DNA of 64,000 nt, taken from assembly GCF_000003815.2 (NCBI RefSeq), contig NC_049993.1, positions 13,803,526 to 13,867,525 of the forward strand, given 5' to 3'. A program made the translations under genes and the position numbers. Source of the DNA: Branchiostoma floridae (taxonomy: Eukaryota > Chordata > Leptocardii > Amphioxiformes > Branchiostomatidae). Below are positions 40,890-53,500 of the stretch, piece after piece (positions within the stretch are counted from its first letter, which is position 1; the number at the start of each line of letters is the position of its first letter). Below the pieces are notes generated by a model. The model saw only the letters and a list, made by a program, of their open reading frames with translations. It ran no database searches and was not told the origin of the DNA.

Positions 40890-41320
40890 CTTTCGAGTTT
40901 TACGGTGGAGCTGCTGGCAAAATTCGCGTCCGCCGTCGCTCTTCGGAGTCTGTGCCGCTTACCGTGGCTAGGTACGGCTGTCTCGGGGTTCTAGGCTTTT
41001 CTTGGCGAAGGGGGAACTGCCAAACAACGTACCCTACAAGATGGCGTGCACAGAACAAGGGGGAACTCGGCCGCCAACGAACCCTGGGCTTCAGAATTCG
41101 CCTCCTCCAAAACGACCCAAAATGTCTACCACAAAAATAAGGCGTGGATGCCCTGGGTGGAAAACGGAGGCCAGGTTCAGGGAGGAAAAGTGGTAAAATG
41201 AGGGAAAACTGCAACAAAACCGCCTTCCTACTGAAGAACTCAACTGAACGTTTACGGACGGTGTTGTGAACGAAAATAACGTGAGGCCGCCGAACATTTG
41301 CTACATGACGGCCGCATTAC
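40890..41320 (-). other. Putative noncoding first exon of ELAV
   Basis: A minus-strand donor GAAAG|GTAAGG ends at 40890 in CpG-rich sequence of the correct orientation upstream of the ELAV acceptor at 33375. There is no TATA box, and the start is only guessed. Frames in it are open for about 100 codons but lack family resemblance, so 5'UTR is more likely than coding. Confidence 0.3.
41041..41196 (+). other. Short plus-strand ORF beginning at an AAGATGGCG site
   Basis: 51 codons, MACTEQGGTRPP to FREEKW, with an ideal start context (acaagATGGcg) that also fits the YY1/TISU element. It contains a basic PPPKRPK stretch. A donor-like GTG|GTAAAA at its end is phase 2 and cannot join AGBL4 exon 2 in frame. 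It may be an upstream ORF, the first exon of an unknown transcript, or chance. Confidence 0.25.
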
Positions 41321-41442
41321 AACCCGCACATGGAGTACCCTCCACCTCATTTGCATACAAATAGATAACGAGAAAAACAAGTCCCCGAAGTCTGGATTTC
41401 GACAGAAAACCAGACAAAGATGTCTGTAAGAAAATCATAGAC

Positions 41443-41649
41443 TTTATTTTGTGTACAATATCATTTTTTGTTTCTGACAAACATATCTGGTACGTAGAAC
41501 AGCACTGTGTTTGATATTGTGGTCTTGGCGGAATGATATCGCAACCGGCGACTTAAACGTTGACGTAATGGCGGGAAATTAGCTACAGCGAACACCGCAT
41601 CTAAACGGGGCCGTTTCGTATGGAAGTCTTCCCTTTCACATACAAACAA
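41443..41649 (-). other. Minus-strand ORF followed closely by AATAAA
   Basis: A 62-codon frame (41461-41649; ends MFVRNKK, TGA) is followed 12 bases later by AATAAA (41443-41448), as at a 3' end. No family is recognised and no acceptor is certain. It could mark the end of a short transcript lying upstream of ELAV in the same orientation. Confidence 0.2.
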
Positions 41650-42193
41650 TGCAAAATAACATCAGAATTTTCATTAACTCTAATAAAATGGCGCCCTTCA
41701 GACAAATTTTCAGACCACAGAATTTCCGTGTTACCGATAGATTTTAAACACTCGGCCGGCGTCGTACAAAAACAAAGCCGAGACAGTTTTCTGTTGCATC
41801 GAACACAGTGCTAGTCGTCGGCCTGGATGAAAAATCGGTAGCCGCCGAGGTGGACATATGGAGAGCGGCTCGAGGCACATCGTCTGGGCCTTCCTGGGTG
41901 TTGCACAATCAATGTTGCGGATCGTGGAAGCTTGCGGAGTCCCTCGGCACGGAAGTGTCAAAATGCAACTGTCAGAACAAAACATGACCCGAGCGCTCAG
42001 CCCAAGTCTAAAGACCCCACAGGTGCAGGCTTATTAGCCTGCTGCTGGCACTCCCCAACACGGGCGGCACCTGAAGCCTTACAGAAAAACGCAATTCCTC
42101 ATAGGCCATACCTTTGCCTACACCGCAAACTAAAATAAAACCGAACCATTAAATTCTGCTCATATACAACGTTATAGATATAAATGTAAAACA

Positions 42194-42205
42194 ATTGACG
42201 TCAAT
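42194..42205. promoter_or_regulatory. Full CRE palindrome
   Basis: attgacgtcaat, a 12-bp perfect palindrome containing TGACGTCA, the binding site of CREB/ATF factors, between the two divergent genes. Function inferred. Confidence 0.4.
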
Positions 42206-42739
42206 ATTTTTACTGTGTTAGCACCCGCCCTATGCAGTAATATAACATAACGTCAGGACAATGGCACTGCACGTAGTCACAGAGACTGCACACTTTCCGA
42301 TGTAGCAAGTCAATAAAAGAATCCTGGGCTAGATGGAATTTGAACGCAAAACTAAGCAAATGAGCATGCCTTAAATGTCGAAAGAAATATGAATATAAAA
42401 GACTATAATGACCAAAGACGATGTCAAATTAATTAAGACTGGCCGTAATAAAGAGTACATGAGGTAACCGTTACATGTATGTGGACAGAGAGGTTATGAC
42501 ATAAGATGTGTTAGATTTTTTCCTTTATTCTGAATATTATATTGTCATCTTTCCCTTTTGGAGATAATCTACTTTCACTAAACAAACAAGCAAAGGCTAT
42601 TGACGTCCTAATCCATTTTTGTAATAGAATAACCTTAATCTACCGTAACTGAAAATTCATTGCACAAAATGAGCATTTAGCTTAAAATCATATGAATATA
42701 TTTTTCATTCGAATTCAACGTTATATCCTACTTTAGATT

Positions 42740-43070
42740 AACACTAGGGTTGTAACAGTTGCTGCCGGGGAAACAAGACCCAGTCCCGGCCACGTTCATG
42801 GCATGTGTTTGGCATTGTGATGACCAGGGCCGGACAGATGGGACGATATAATCGATTGGCATTCGGAAATTCAAGGCGCAAAGCTAAGCAAATTACTCGT
42901 CATGAAAAATTGGTCGATGAGGCGGATAAATTATACAATACGACACCCCGAAGATGCGGCCGAGAGAAACGGTATTCAAAGTTTCTAGAGTTGTTGATCG
43001 CGCCACTTTTACCCCATTGGTCAAACGATCTGTAGCGTTCTCGGCACAGAAGGACAGCTTGAATAAGGAA
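42740..43070. promoter_or_regulatory. GC-rich noncoding island between ELAV and AGBL4
   Basis: CpG-containing block with 'cgatataatcgattgg' (AT-rich site near 42844-42859) and gatgcggccgag. Frames are open on both strands but unremarkable. Candidate enhancer or promoter element. Confidence 0.3.
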
Positions 43071-44500
43071 AAACGTGTCGGAGATTTAAAAAAAAAGTAA
43101 TATTTGACGAAGTAAAATTCATATTGGATTGTGACTAAAAATTTTGAGATCGAAAATTTCACTAATGATGACAGATTAGCAGTTGTTAGTCAAACTAGTG
43201 CATGACAAACACAGTGGTTTTCAAGCAGATAGTTGGGGTTTACAAAGATTGACCGACAAAGTTTTCTGACCGGCCCGCTTTTTAACAGCCCTCTAAATTA
43301 ACCTGAATGGCCTCCGTCAGAAAAGCCGACTTGTCAGCTAGAAGATTTTGTAGAAAAAAATGATACCCAAACATCTGCTTGAAGATTAAAAGCTACTGAA
43401 TCGAGACGGCGACTTGTCATGATTTTTTTATCACGTGGAATATGCGATTTTGTTCAGTACTGTGACATTATCTAAAATCTCATCAAGGCGCGTTTATACT
43501 TAGCAAGACTAAAACGGTTTGACTCTTGGGCCGACCCGATCAGTCGGATACAAAAATAACGCCGTACATATATAACGTTATAGCACAAGTACGCGCAAGA
43601 ATATTTAAATTCCGTACGTCATTAGATAACCGTTTCGCGCACCAATGAACCAGTCAGAGAAATTAAAGTAGAAAAATAAAAATAAGAAATGAAAGTCGGG
43701 AAGCATTAAAACGGAAGACGTCTTTCTATTGTAACGTTTACTCAAATAGGTTACTATGTATATTGTTGGGAATTGTTGAATCTTACCGTTTATTTGTTTA
43801 TTTATTTATCAAATTTTACCATCACAATGGAGGGGGAGCCGTGTAAGATTTCGGCTAATCAAATAATTCTCAAAGTGGGAAATCATGCCTTTTTTTCTTC
43901 GTTGTATTGTAATTCATAAGTCGAGGAGGCGACAGTATAAAGCGTGAATCATTAGAGAGAAGTGCAAAAATTAATCAATATTGCGCAACACGCGTTTTAT
44001 AACACTGAGGCGGGCCCCACTTGAATATAATGCACTGTGGATAATCATATTAAAAGGCGTTCCTACCTTGTACACTTTGTCAAGTTTAATATTTGAACAA
44101 TTACGGTCCCGATTATGACTGACTGTTGCCAAATTTTGCCAAATTCGGGTTTTGATTGAAACTTAGGTGGTGTTACGGAACTGTTCCTAAACGCCATGAG
44201 CGGTGTTTCTTTCTTTGTGTATGGTCACTAAATTACTATTAAACATAACCAAGGAGGTAACGTTAACTCTTTTTTAACCTCCTTGACATAACAATATTTC
44301 TCCAGCCGTCCCGATACACACTTTTAAGCTTCCATTTAAAATGATATGTCGTACAGAGAAGGAAGGCGTAAACTTAGCAAGACTTGTATTCCGAGTCAAA
44401 GTTTTTTTTTTCTGCTTCAACGTCTCAAAGAAAGAAGGAAGTCATGACCAGGCTTTCGTGTCCGACGGTCCCAGTAAATGTAAAAACCAATGACGTAGAC
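43071..44500. other. Intergenic sequence upstream of AGBL4
   Basis: No exon or repeat recognised apart from a 9-bp inverted repeat (caaggaggt / acctccttg) at 44250-44285. Probably contains the proximal AGBL4 promoter, although no core promoter motif is distinctive. Confidence 0.4.
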
Positions 44501-44547
44501 CTATGGGGTCTTGTGTCAGGGGTCACCAACTGGTTCTGGGATACAAG

Positions 44548-44569
44548 ATGGCTGACAAGAAAGACTCAG
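44548..44569 (+). CDS. AGBL4: AGBL4 first coding exon, preferred candidate
   Basis: ATG at 44548 in an ideal context (acaagATGGct, also TISU/YY1-like). Encodes MADKKDS plus one base, then a textbook donor CAG|GTGAGT (intron from 44570). Phase 1 fits exon 2, giving MADKKDSGSDD, close in length and style to the MAE-start of vertebrate AGBL4. A further in-frame ATG at 44503 precedes it; an in-frame TGA at 44491 closes the frame. Confidence 0.65.
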
Positions 44570-47500
44570 GTGAGTTTTGAGATCAAATTTCCTGCATTTT
44601 CTCCCCACAGGTGTCTCACCTGGTCCACCTGAGTGTCCCTGTTGTTTTTCCGCGACAGCAGGGTACTTAACATATGAATGTTAGGGACAGACAAGCGGCA
44701 GGGATGGCGCCAAGGGGCGCAATCACCAAGGATACCGTCACCTGAGAGATTTGTTTACAAACTTCGCGTCTCCTCGAAACCGAATTAATTAGCTTGCAAG
44801 GAGGGAAGTTTGAGGGGACAAACATGGACAGGGAGTCAGGAAACGGTGAGGTTTCTATAATTCCTGTTTCGTCGAGATTTTATTCCAAATTTGATAACGG
44901 TTTCCCAAAATTATTTTATGCACCACGTATTCTGTGGTCGTTTGAGGGGGGAGGGGGGCAGGGGCAGATGGTAAGGATATGCCTTGTGACCCCAAATCAA
45001 CTAACTTTGCTTCACTGATATTGGCTGTACATGATCGTTATGAAGGTCTGCCATGCCCTTGAATGTGAGCGACCTCCTCTTAATGCTGTCTAAGCTCACT
45101 TCACTGCATGGAGGGGCCATAGGAGCAGTCATATGATTCAATGTTAATATTATGTTTTATGTCTAATGTCTGTATCCACCCAGTGTTCCAAACATTTGCA
45201 CTTAGTGTACCCTAACCCTCAGTACAGACCTAAGGCATGCTTTGCTAGATAGAAGTCAGTTTATCTTGTATGAAGTAAGTATTAATTAGTAAACTTAAGT
45301 GTCTCTAAACTTTTGATTCTGCGAATGATATTCGAGCCAAGGATTCGCAAGTTCTCCCCAAGGTAAGAAGAAGTTAGTGAGCAGCTTGGCATGAAAATCG
45401 TATGACGAAATCAAGCGGGAGGTAAGGTGGCCCCATGAATTCATCTTTTCTACATCAGTGGAAATGAAACACGACAATTTGACATGGTTCCAGTTGATCT
45501 CGGGAGAAATGGCCATCATACTAAGTCCGAACACAATCCCCATGGAAAGTTACAACAGGGGACACATCCTACGGACATTGATGTTAGATATTCCCATATA
45601 CACGTTTGAAGGGGTTCGTAATTTCTACAAGACATTGTTCCAACATGTCGAACACATGTTAATCTCGAGATTAAGCGAGAGGCGAGCCCTGCCGTGACTC
45701 AGACGGCGGATGTCGCTCAGTGAGGTCGAAGGTCACTTCCTACAGAGAAATTCCACACGATTGCTCTATTAGCAATCCTACCATAATTACTCTTACGTAT
45801 TCCGAGATGACACAGGGAGAGAGCTACGCGGTTTGGGGCATATATGATGTCTTTATTCTGCTCGATGAGAGGCTTACAGGTTGTGCAAAGACATCAACGG
45901 CCAAGCCGAGCGTAGTGAGGTGGCCCCAAACCGCGTAGCGGAAATGTGTGAAGAAAGGTGGTATTGTTAATGTAGTAAATTAGAGAGAATATAAAATTCC
46001 AGTTCAATTGACAAAGAAACAGTCCAGGACTTGTGAAGATCCGCCTGCAGAACGCCGCTGGGCACTGTCGAACAGCGTAGACTCGGGCCGTAAACAGGTG
46101 CGTCGGCGCGGTGAGCCTAACTTAGTACTGCGAAGTGAGGGGTCCTGAGGGTCCTCAGCACCCCGCTGGAGCTGGTTTCCTTGTGTTGTCGATGGTGAAC
46201 AGAAGGAACGCAGAGAAGGAATTGTCACTCGTGTACGTAGCTGTCGCGCCGCTGATGGAACCATGATTGTCACGGGAAATCACGGACATCTCGCGAGAAC
46301 GGGAAGGGCGCGAGAATTCGAGAAGATTCGGTGGAACTGTTGGGGTGGGGGGCGGTCGACGTTTGGTCTCCAATAGGACTGTACGTCCCCGATGAGAGAG
46401 GGCAAGTCCTTCGTAGCATCTGCAAGGTTGTCTGAGACAGAGTTTCAGTGACGTGATGTTTCGTAGCCCCAGGTAGAGCGAGTTACTGGCTGTCGAAAGC
46501 GGCTAGACGGCGCGCCTGGCCATGCATGGCGTGGTGTTCGGACAGCTCGCCCGTCATGGTGATGCACTTTATCGGCCGGTTCCGTGAGCAATCCAGCGGT
46601 CCCAGATCGTCTACTGGTGGAATCGTGTGCCTCAGTAGTTCATACACGCTGTACACTGGGTAGACGCTCTTGATCAGAGCTAAAATTCAGAAATTTTGGA
46701 CGAAAAGATAAGCGAGAGGCGAGCCCTGCCGTGACTCAGACGGCGGATGTCGCTCAGTGAGGTCGAAGGTCACTTCCTACAGAGAAATTCCACACGATTG
46801 CTCTATTAGCAATCCTACCATGATATGTCATTTATAGCATGGCACTTAGAATTAGATGGTCACACAATCTTAGGCCCTACCAATATGATTGGTTGGCTCT
46901 CGAAGAGTACCCTACAAAACTGGAAGATTAACATGAAAACGGTACAACCGGGAGTAAATCTAGTCAGATGCAAGTTTTCCTCCCAGCCTTCTGTATTCAT
47001 CTTGACGTTTTGCAAAATGTTTACTTAAAAATTTCAGAGAGCCTAGGAAATAGGTTGGTCATGATATTTTCTTACCATATAGTCACTGACTACAATTACA
47101 GTGTTTACATATTTTAAAATCTTTTAAGCCATTGTGATTGGATAGAATACCGTTTGCTGTATGGGAATTGTATAGATATGTACATAATATTGCAAAGGTA
47201 TGGAAATTGTTATATTTACAATACAATGCAATGCAATACATACTAGTACCATAACCAGTAACCTTTCCAGGCAAAAAAATGCCTTACAACCCAAAGTCAT
47301 TTTCAAATCTCAAGGTTTCAAAGCCAAAAAAGTTTGAAAAGTTTATTTGTGTGTGAAGATATGCAAATCAACTTATTCCTAACTACCTAAGGGAGCCAAA
47401 ATTATTAGTATACCATGGGGTCACATTTCACTGCCAAAAGTATGTACTACACATTTTCTAATGGGACTATATCTGATTTCCATGTACACATTTTTCATTC

Positions 47501-50500
47501 ACAATTTTTCTCATACAGAAAACCTGTTCCTTGTATGCATAGTTACCTCATAGTCACATAACAATTTGATGCCAGGTCTAGTAATGTAACAATACAAATG
47601 TGATTTTAGAAGTATTTTTAGATCACATTTTTCATTCACAATGTTTCTCATACAGAAAACCTGTTCCTTGTATGCATAGTTACCTCATAGTCATATAACA
47701 ATTTGATGCCAGGTCTAGTAATGTAACAATACAAATGTACAAACCTACCACATTATTGTGATTTTAGAAGTATTTTTAGATCATAATATACATATACCAC
47801 TATCAATTGTATGCATGGATATTTTTTAAAGAATAAATAAATACCATGACTGTTGCACAGGCTGAATATCTAGCATATTTTATAATTTTACTTTGCCTTG
47901 TAATAGTAATAAGTAATTATTTGGTATTAAAAAAGTACTAGTTATTTTGTGTGTTAAGCACAAGGCTGTCCCCAGGACCCGTCCTTGCGTCCCGGAACGC
48001 AAATTTGCACGTAATGTTGGGACAATGATAATTTTACCCAAAGGGCCATCCATCCTCAAAATGACATGAAACCGGTGAAAATGTACTTTCAGAAGCTTGA
48101 AATGACATATCATACTTTCAAAATTTTAAAATGACATATTTAATCAAGAAAAGGAACAACATGAAAACTCAAGCGGGAGGCAGCCCTAGTAAACTTAAGC
48201 ATTAAGTTTAAATCTCTTTGCTAAGTTAACAAGCTTATTTTTTTGAACTTGAATTAGTTTAATCCAGTTAAGTTCAAGATTGTTAATGGTTAAGCTGTAT
48301 TTTGCACACAAACCAGTTACTTCCAGTTCAGTGCAGAACCTCAGATTGGTTTGTTTTGGTTCAGTTCATTTCAATTTTGTTCGGTTGACCTGAGTTGTGT
48401 TTGGTTAAGGTGAGTTTAGGTCAGTTTGGGTCAGCTCAGGCCAGTTGTCTCTCCCCAGGTTTGTTTTGTTCAGCTCGGTCGAGCGTGACAGTGTTCGGTT
48501 CCCTCCATTTCATTTGAATTGTGTGGGTGTTCGCAAAGAGTCTGCAGATACTTTGGGTAGTCTGTAGTACAGTATAGTACAGTTAGTATAGTTTAGACTT
48601 TGACTTTCCCTCATTTAGTTTGGAAGATTGCATTTTTAACATATGCATATGTTTGTTTGTAAAGTGCATTGATTCCCTTTCCGGCTATTGTCATACAATA
48701 CTATAGTGTCGATCTATCTTAATTTACTATGTGACGAAATGATAGGACAATCTGCTTTCAGCATTTCTGTATTGTCTTTAATTAAGTTACCTAATGCCAC
48801 TTTTAAGTCCTGTTCAGCCTGGTTAGATCTGCCCACAAGATTTTGCTCCCAGAAGTTGAAGACAGTTTAAATCTATCTGAAACTCATTCAGATACACATT
48901 TATACTATTATATACGGTACATTGGTTACACTTGTCTACAGACAGATGCTCAGTCAGTGAAGAAAGATAGTCGATGCTATCTGAAACATCTGACGCTTTA
49001 GAGAATTTATCCAATTTCTTGATGTATTCTGTATCATGTGGTATTCTATCTGGATGTCTAACCTCCATAGACATACTTTGCACCATATCTTTTTATGTAG
49101 GTGAATGGATTACAATAGATTGACTGACACTGACTCATGTGAACTGAACTCAATCTGCAATTTGTTGGGCTTAATGTAGAGACTTAAGAGTCAGTTGGGT
49201 CTAGCCCTATGGCTGGGTACTGGAACAGAAAATTCAGGTACGGTTCAGGTCCAGAGGATCAGGTCCAGATCCAGAGCTGAACCTTGACCTAATTATTCTT
49301 GAGAACTCATATAATGAATGGGCGCTACTCAAAACAATGGTCCATTTCGCTACAATGGTTTCTCTTTGGTGGAGTATCTGACGTCCATTGACGTTTTCAA
49401 ATTCTATTTTCGTGAAAATATCACTAACTGCCTCTGTTTTAAACCAGTTTGACCGTAGAAGCTTCGTAAAATTGACTATCAACTCTCCTATACTTCAGTC
49501 TTCTTCATTCTTCAGACATGTAAGCCCCAAAACATGTGAAGGCCTGCCAATATAATCTGTTAATTTTCGAATCTGTCCAACATCCGGTCCACCACTGTTT
49601 TTTAGTCAGGTCTACTACTGTTTTTTTTTTTCTGGACCGGTCCAACAAGAAAAAGTTTTATACCAGCACACCGTACCCACCCCTATCTAGCCCTGTATGG
49701 TAACTTGTTTGGTACAGGTCATTCACCTCAGCTTAGTTGAGTGAAATTGGAGTATGTTTGTATCAATTCAAATCAGTTCATTTCAGGTCAGTGCAGGGTT
49801 ACTCAGTTCATCACAATTTAATTCAGTTTTATGGCCCCTTGTCACATACATAATCCATTTCCATTGTGACATATTTTTTTCATGCCGTTGGGTCATAAAA
49901 TCTTGAATAAGCTCCTGACGTTTCCGTCTTTTTTTATAGATACACATATTATCAAACCCAAAATTATAGTTCTTTTTGCTGACTTGATATTGTACCTATC
50001 TCAGCCATTTTCCCGAAGTTGAGAGTGAAAAAAGATGAAAATCCTTTGTCAATGATAGATTTAGAACCACGTAGTCCATGCTTTTTATTAGGTGTGCTAT
50101 TGGCTGGTAGCTGTCTTTTTTTGAAGACTAGTTGTTATATGATATGTAATATTTATACCTTTTGCTGTTATTACTCTAAAATGCTCCCCTTGCAATTGGC
50201 AGATCGAGATTTTGATGATTGTAATGTGGCCATCTGTGCCCCTGTGCGTCTGGGGGAATCAGAGGAAGTATTTATACCGTTATGAATTATGCAGAAATAT
50301 AATCATTTTATCATACATGTGGAAAATAGCTTGAAGTGGGCAGCTGTTAGGAAATAACAGTGTGGCTGGATTGTTGCTCTTTCCGGACGATGTTAGAAAT
50401 GGTTTGGCGCAATGATTTGGGGTCGTAAAGTGGATGCGTATAACAGAGGACTATTTACAGCTTTTTGTATGAATGACACTCATTATACATGAGGAAACCA

Positions 50501-53500
50501 AGGCTTGAAATACTGTAAAGTTGTTTGTTATTGCTCGGATTTGATTTCATGGTAGAAGTGAAAGAAGTATTTTTTTTGCAGCATTTTTACATTTGCAGTT
50601 GCAACAATTCTGTAGTAGTATGGAGATGCACATTCATAATGTCATGAATTGATTTTGGAAATGTCACTGCGAAAGCACAAAAATTAAATCACTGTAAAGA
50701 TTTCAAGATTCACAGTACCCACCTGCAGTTGTACAATTTACAAAAGAAAATCTGTGATTGCAGCTAGAAATATGAATACTTAGTACTGTACCTGCTTTGC
50801 ATGTCAAAGAATTTGAGTGCATAAAAAGTACCTTCCTGTAGCTTGTATAAGTAGTGCTCAGTGTATATAACTCATAAACAGATTATGATACTTGTTGTAG
50901 TGTACATGTGTCACAAGAGCACTAGATGAGATGACGGAGTATGATACTCATAACCATTACAAAATCATAACTTCTAATTCATTCCCTGTAAAGTGCAAGT
51001 ATTTAGTATGCCAACTTAGAACAACATCAGCCTTTGGGGACCATTGAAAGCAACTTTAGGTCTAGTTGTTTGTACATGTGTGTATCTTTTACCTTCCCAA
51101 CTGAAGTCAGGTATCTTAGTGGAGTGAGGAAAGTCATGTTAAGTTCCTTTCCCAAGGGAACAACATCTAGCTTGTGATTCAGGGTTGGACAACTTCACTT
51201 GTCCTATTGGGCAAGTACAACTTGCCTGAACCAACTTTTCACTTGCCCAGAATCTAGATTACAATTTGTTTCTGTGTATTTTCAAATCCAGCAATGGAAT
51301 TCTTTTATTTTTTGCTCTATTTTTCTGTGTTGACCAGTTATTGATACTATGACTGAGAAATTTCACAATCTCACTCATGGANNNNNNNNNNNNNNNNNNN
51401 NNNNNNNNNNNNNNNNNNNNNNNNNNNNNNNNNNNNNNNNNNNNNNNNNNNNNNNNNNNNNNNNNNNNNNNNNNNNNNNNNNNNNNNNNNNNNNNNNNNN
51501 NNNNNNNNNNNNNNNNNNNNNNNNNNNNNNNNNNNNNNNNNNNNNNNNNNNNNNNNNNNNNNNNNNNNNNNNNNNNNNNNNNNNNNNNNNNNNNNNNNNN
51601 NNNNNNNNNNNNNNNNNNNNNNNNNNNNNNNNNNNNNNNAAAGAAGAACAGCTTGTACATTAAGTATAAACTATATCCTTCCCTGATAAATGCACCAGAT
51701 AGGCAATGGTTTCTGGATAACATCCAAATCCTGAAACATTGCTAGATAAAACAGTAGAGATCGGTAAAAGTTTGGAAAAAATGTCAGATGTATTCACACA
51801 CTCATACATGTACACAACATGTTTTATGAATAAACAAAGATGTATGTATCAGTTTAGAAAATGTTCTATATTACTGAATAATACGTGTGACAACTGTGAA
51901 CAATTTTTACAGCAATGTGAGTACAAGAGCAATTCAGCGCCAAATTGTACGGCCCTTCTAATCTGTACTTTTTAAAGCACCAAATAGACCTTTATTATTA
52001 TGATATTGAAGATGTCCGTACAATTGCAATAAGTTGAATTGAAATCACATTTTTCTCTTTTTGGAATCGAAGAAGTTTTGGGGCTGAGCAAGTTATACAC
52101 ATACGGTATGTATGTGACTTTTCTAACAGCATTTAAGTCTTCATGTGACATATGGTATAGTCGGAGCTTATGTTTGAAGTAAAAAATAAAACTGCACAAA
52201 AAAGAGATTTCAGACATTCATTCTTACTTTTCAGCTACAGACATCAGTTTTATACCTTCTACCTTTTTCTCCCTTTTTACACGTCCTGAGACATTTGGGA
52301 ATCGGAGTGTCCATCCCTCTTTCAGCAAACTTTCTTACGGCTGTTGGTCTAATGTCCCAGATAAAATGCTGATGGCTACTTCGGGAGAGTAACGCACATT
52401 TATTACTCGGTGTACACAAAGTGTAGTAGAGCAGGGGCTCCGCGGGAAATGGCCGGTTCCAGCGACGGGAGCGTAAATCACGTTTTAAAGGGAGGACAAA
52501 AGTGAAAGCTGATGTCTGACTTACAGAGATACTCCCTCGGGGACTTCATTACAGCGGAGGAGCGAAACCCCTAAAAGGAACCATCGCAACAATTTATCGT
52601 GGGGTGGGTAATGGCGTGCGAGGTAGCGGTAATCTTATCTACCCCGATATTCTCACGCCGTGGATGGGTGTCCGATATGGCGCCATTAAAACGGTAGCGC
52701 ATTTCAAGGTGGAGGGTACGGCTGTCAGGGCTAGGCTTTAATGTTAGAGGGGGGATCAGGCACTTTGTGTTGGCTGTCATGTGATGGGCCTTTATCCAGT
52801 GCTACGGACTGTTCATCGCTGGTACATTTGTCTGTAATCAGGTAGAGGTCATGGGAAAGACACAGCAAAGAGCCCTGGAACTAGCTCCGTGTCACAAAGT
52901 TTTGGTGCTTCAAATTGAAAAGACCGGACGGTACACCAAAAAGTTTCCTTTTGAATTTTGTATGCTTAAAACTTCGAAATTCATAAAAAGGTGTATACTG
53001 ATTATTTGGGTGCACAACAGGGAATAAAGTATAATTAGAATATCAGGGAAACTGTAATGCAAATATTATTGACTCTCTCCAGAGCTTGAAACTGAAATTC
53101 TATAGCTAATTTCAAACATCGTCAAGTAATACAACAAAGATTTTATTATATTTTCTGACACCTAATTGTCAAGAATATGCTGTATAGATGCTCTGTACAA
53201 GTGTACAATACCTTTACCCTTCTTTGATAAACAACCACATCTAGATGCATTATACCAGTATATGCACTCGTCCACCAACAATAAGGTGAAGGCCTCCAAA
53301 TTTTGTGTGAACAAAAGCAAAAAGTGTAGATAAGTATGCACTCAGCATCTTGAGTCCCAATTCTTAAATGTTTTAGAGAAAGGAAAAGGTTTTATAATGA
53401 ATGGTTTTTCAGTCTTGAGATTTCTTGTTGAATGCAGGAAGTGACATCAGAGGCAATATACATGCGTCAGAGAAAGAGAAAAATATGTAGCCATTACATG

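Larger units (their letters stand above)
39900..42130. promoter_or_regulatory. CpG-rich promoter-like region between ELAV and AGBL4
   Basis: The longest GC- and CpG-rich stretch in the window, with no repeat and no conserved coding frame. It includes a YY1-like AAGATGGCG (41038), an E2F-like ggcgggaaa near 41570, a tgacgt half-CRE just before it, and minus-strand donors suitable for a noncoding first exon (40890). It lies about 6.5 kb upstream of ELAV exon 1 and 2.4 kb upstream of the AGBL4 start, so it probably holds the ELAV promoter and may act on both genes. Confidence 0.5.
45672..46821. mobile_element. 1.15-kb unit bounded by identical 113-bp direct repeats
   Basis: Segments 45672-45784 and 46709-46821 are identical as read, in direct orientation, from 'taagcgagaggcgagccct' to 'agcaatcctaccat'. 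The 924-bp interior is GC-rich, unlike its flanks, and holds a 117-bp foldback and a coding-like frame. This resembles a short LTR-type (TRIM-like) element, but I see no TG...CA ends, primer-binding site or target duplication. A segmental duplication is also possible. The identity implies recent origin. Confidence 0.6.

Noticed and set aside
51259-51745. Long frames crossing the N run
   Set aside because: They are open only because N codons carry no stop.
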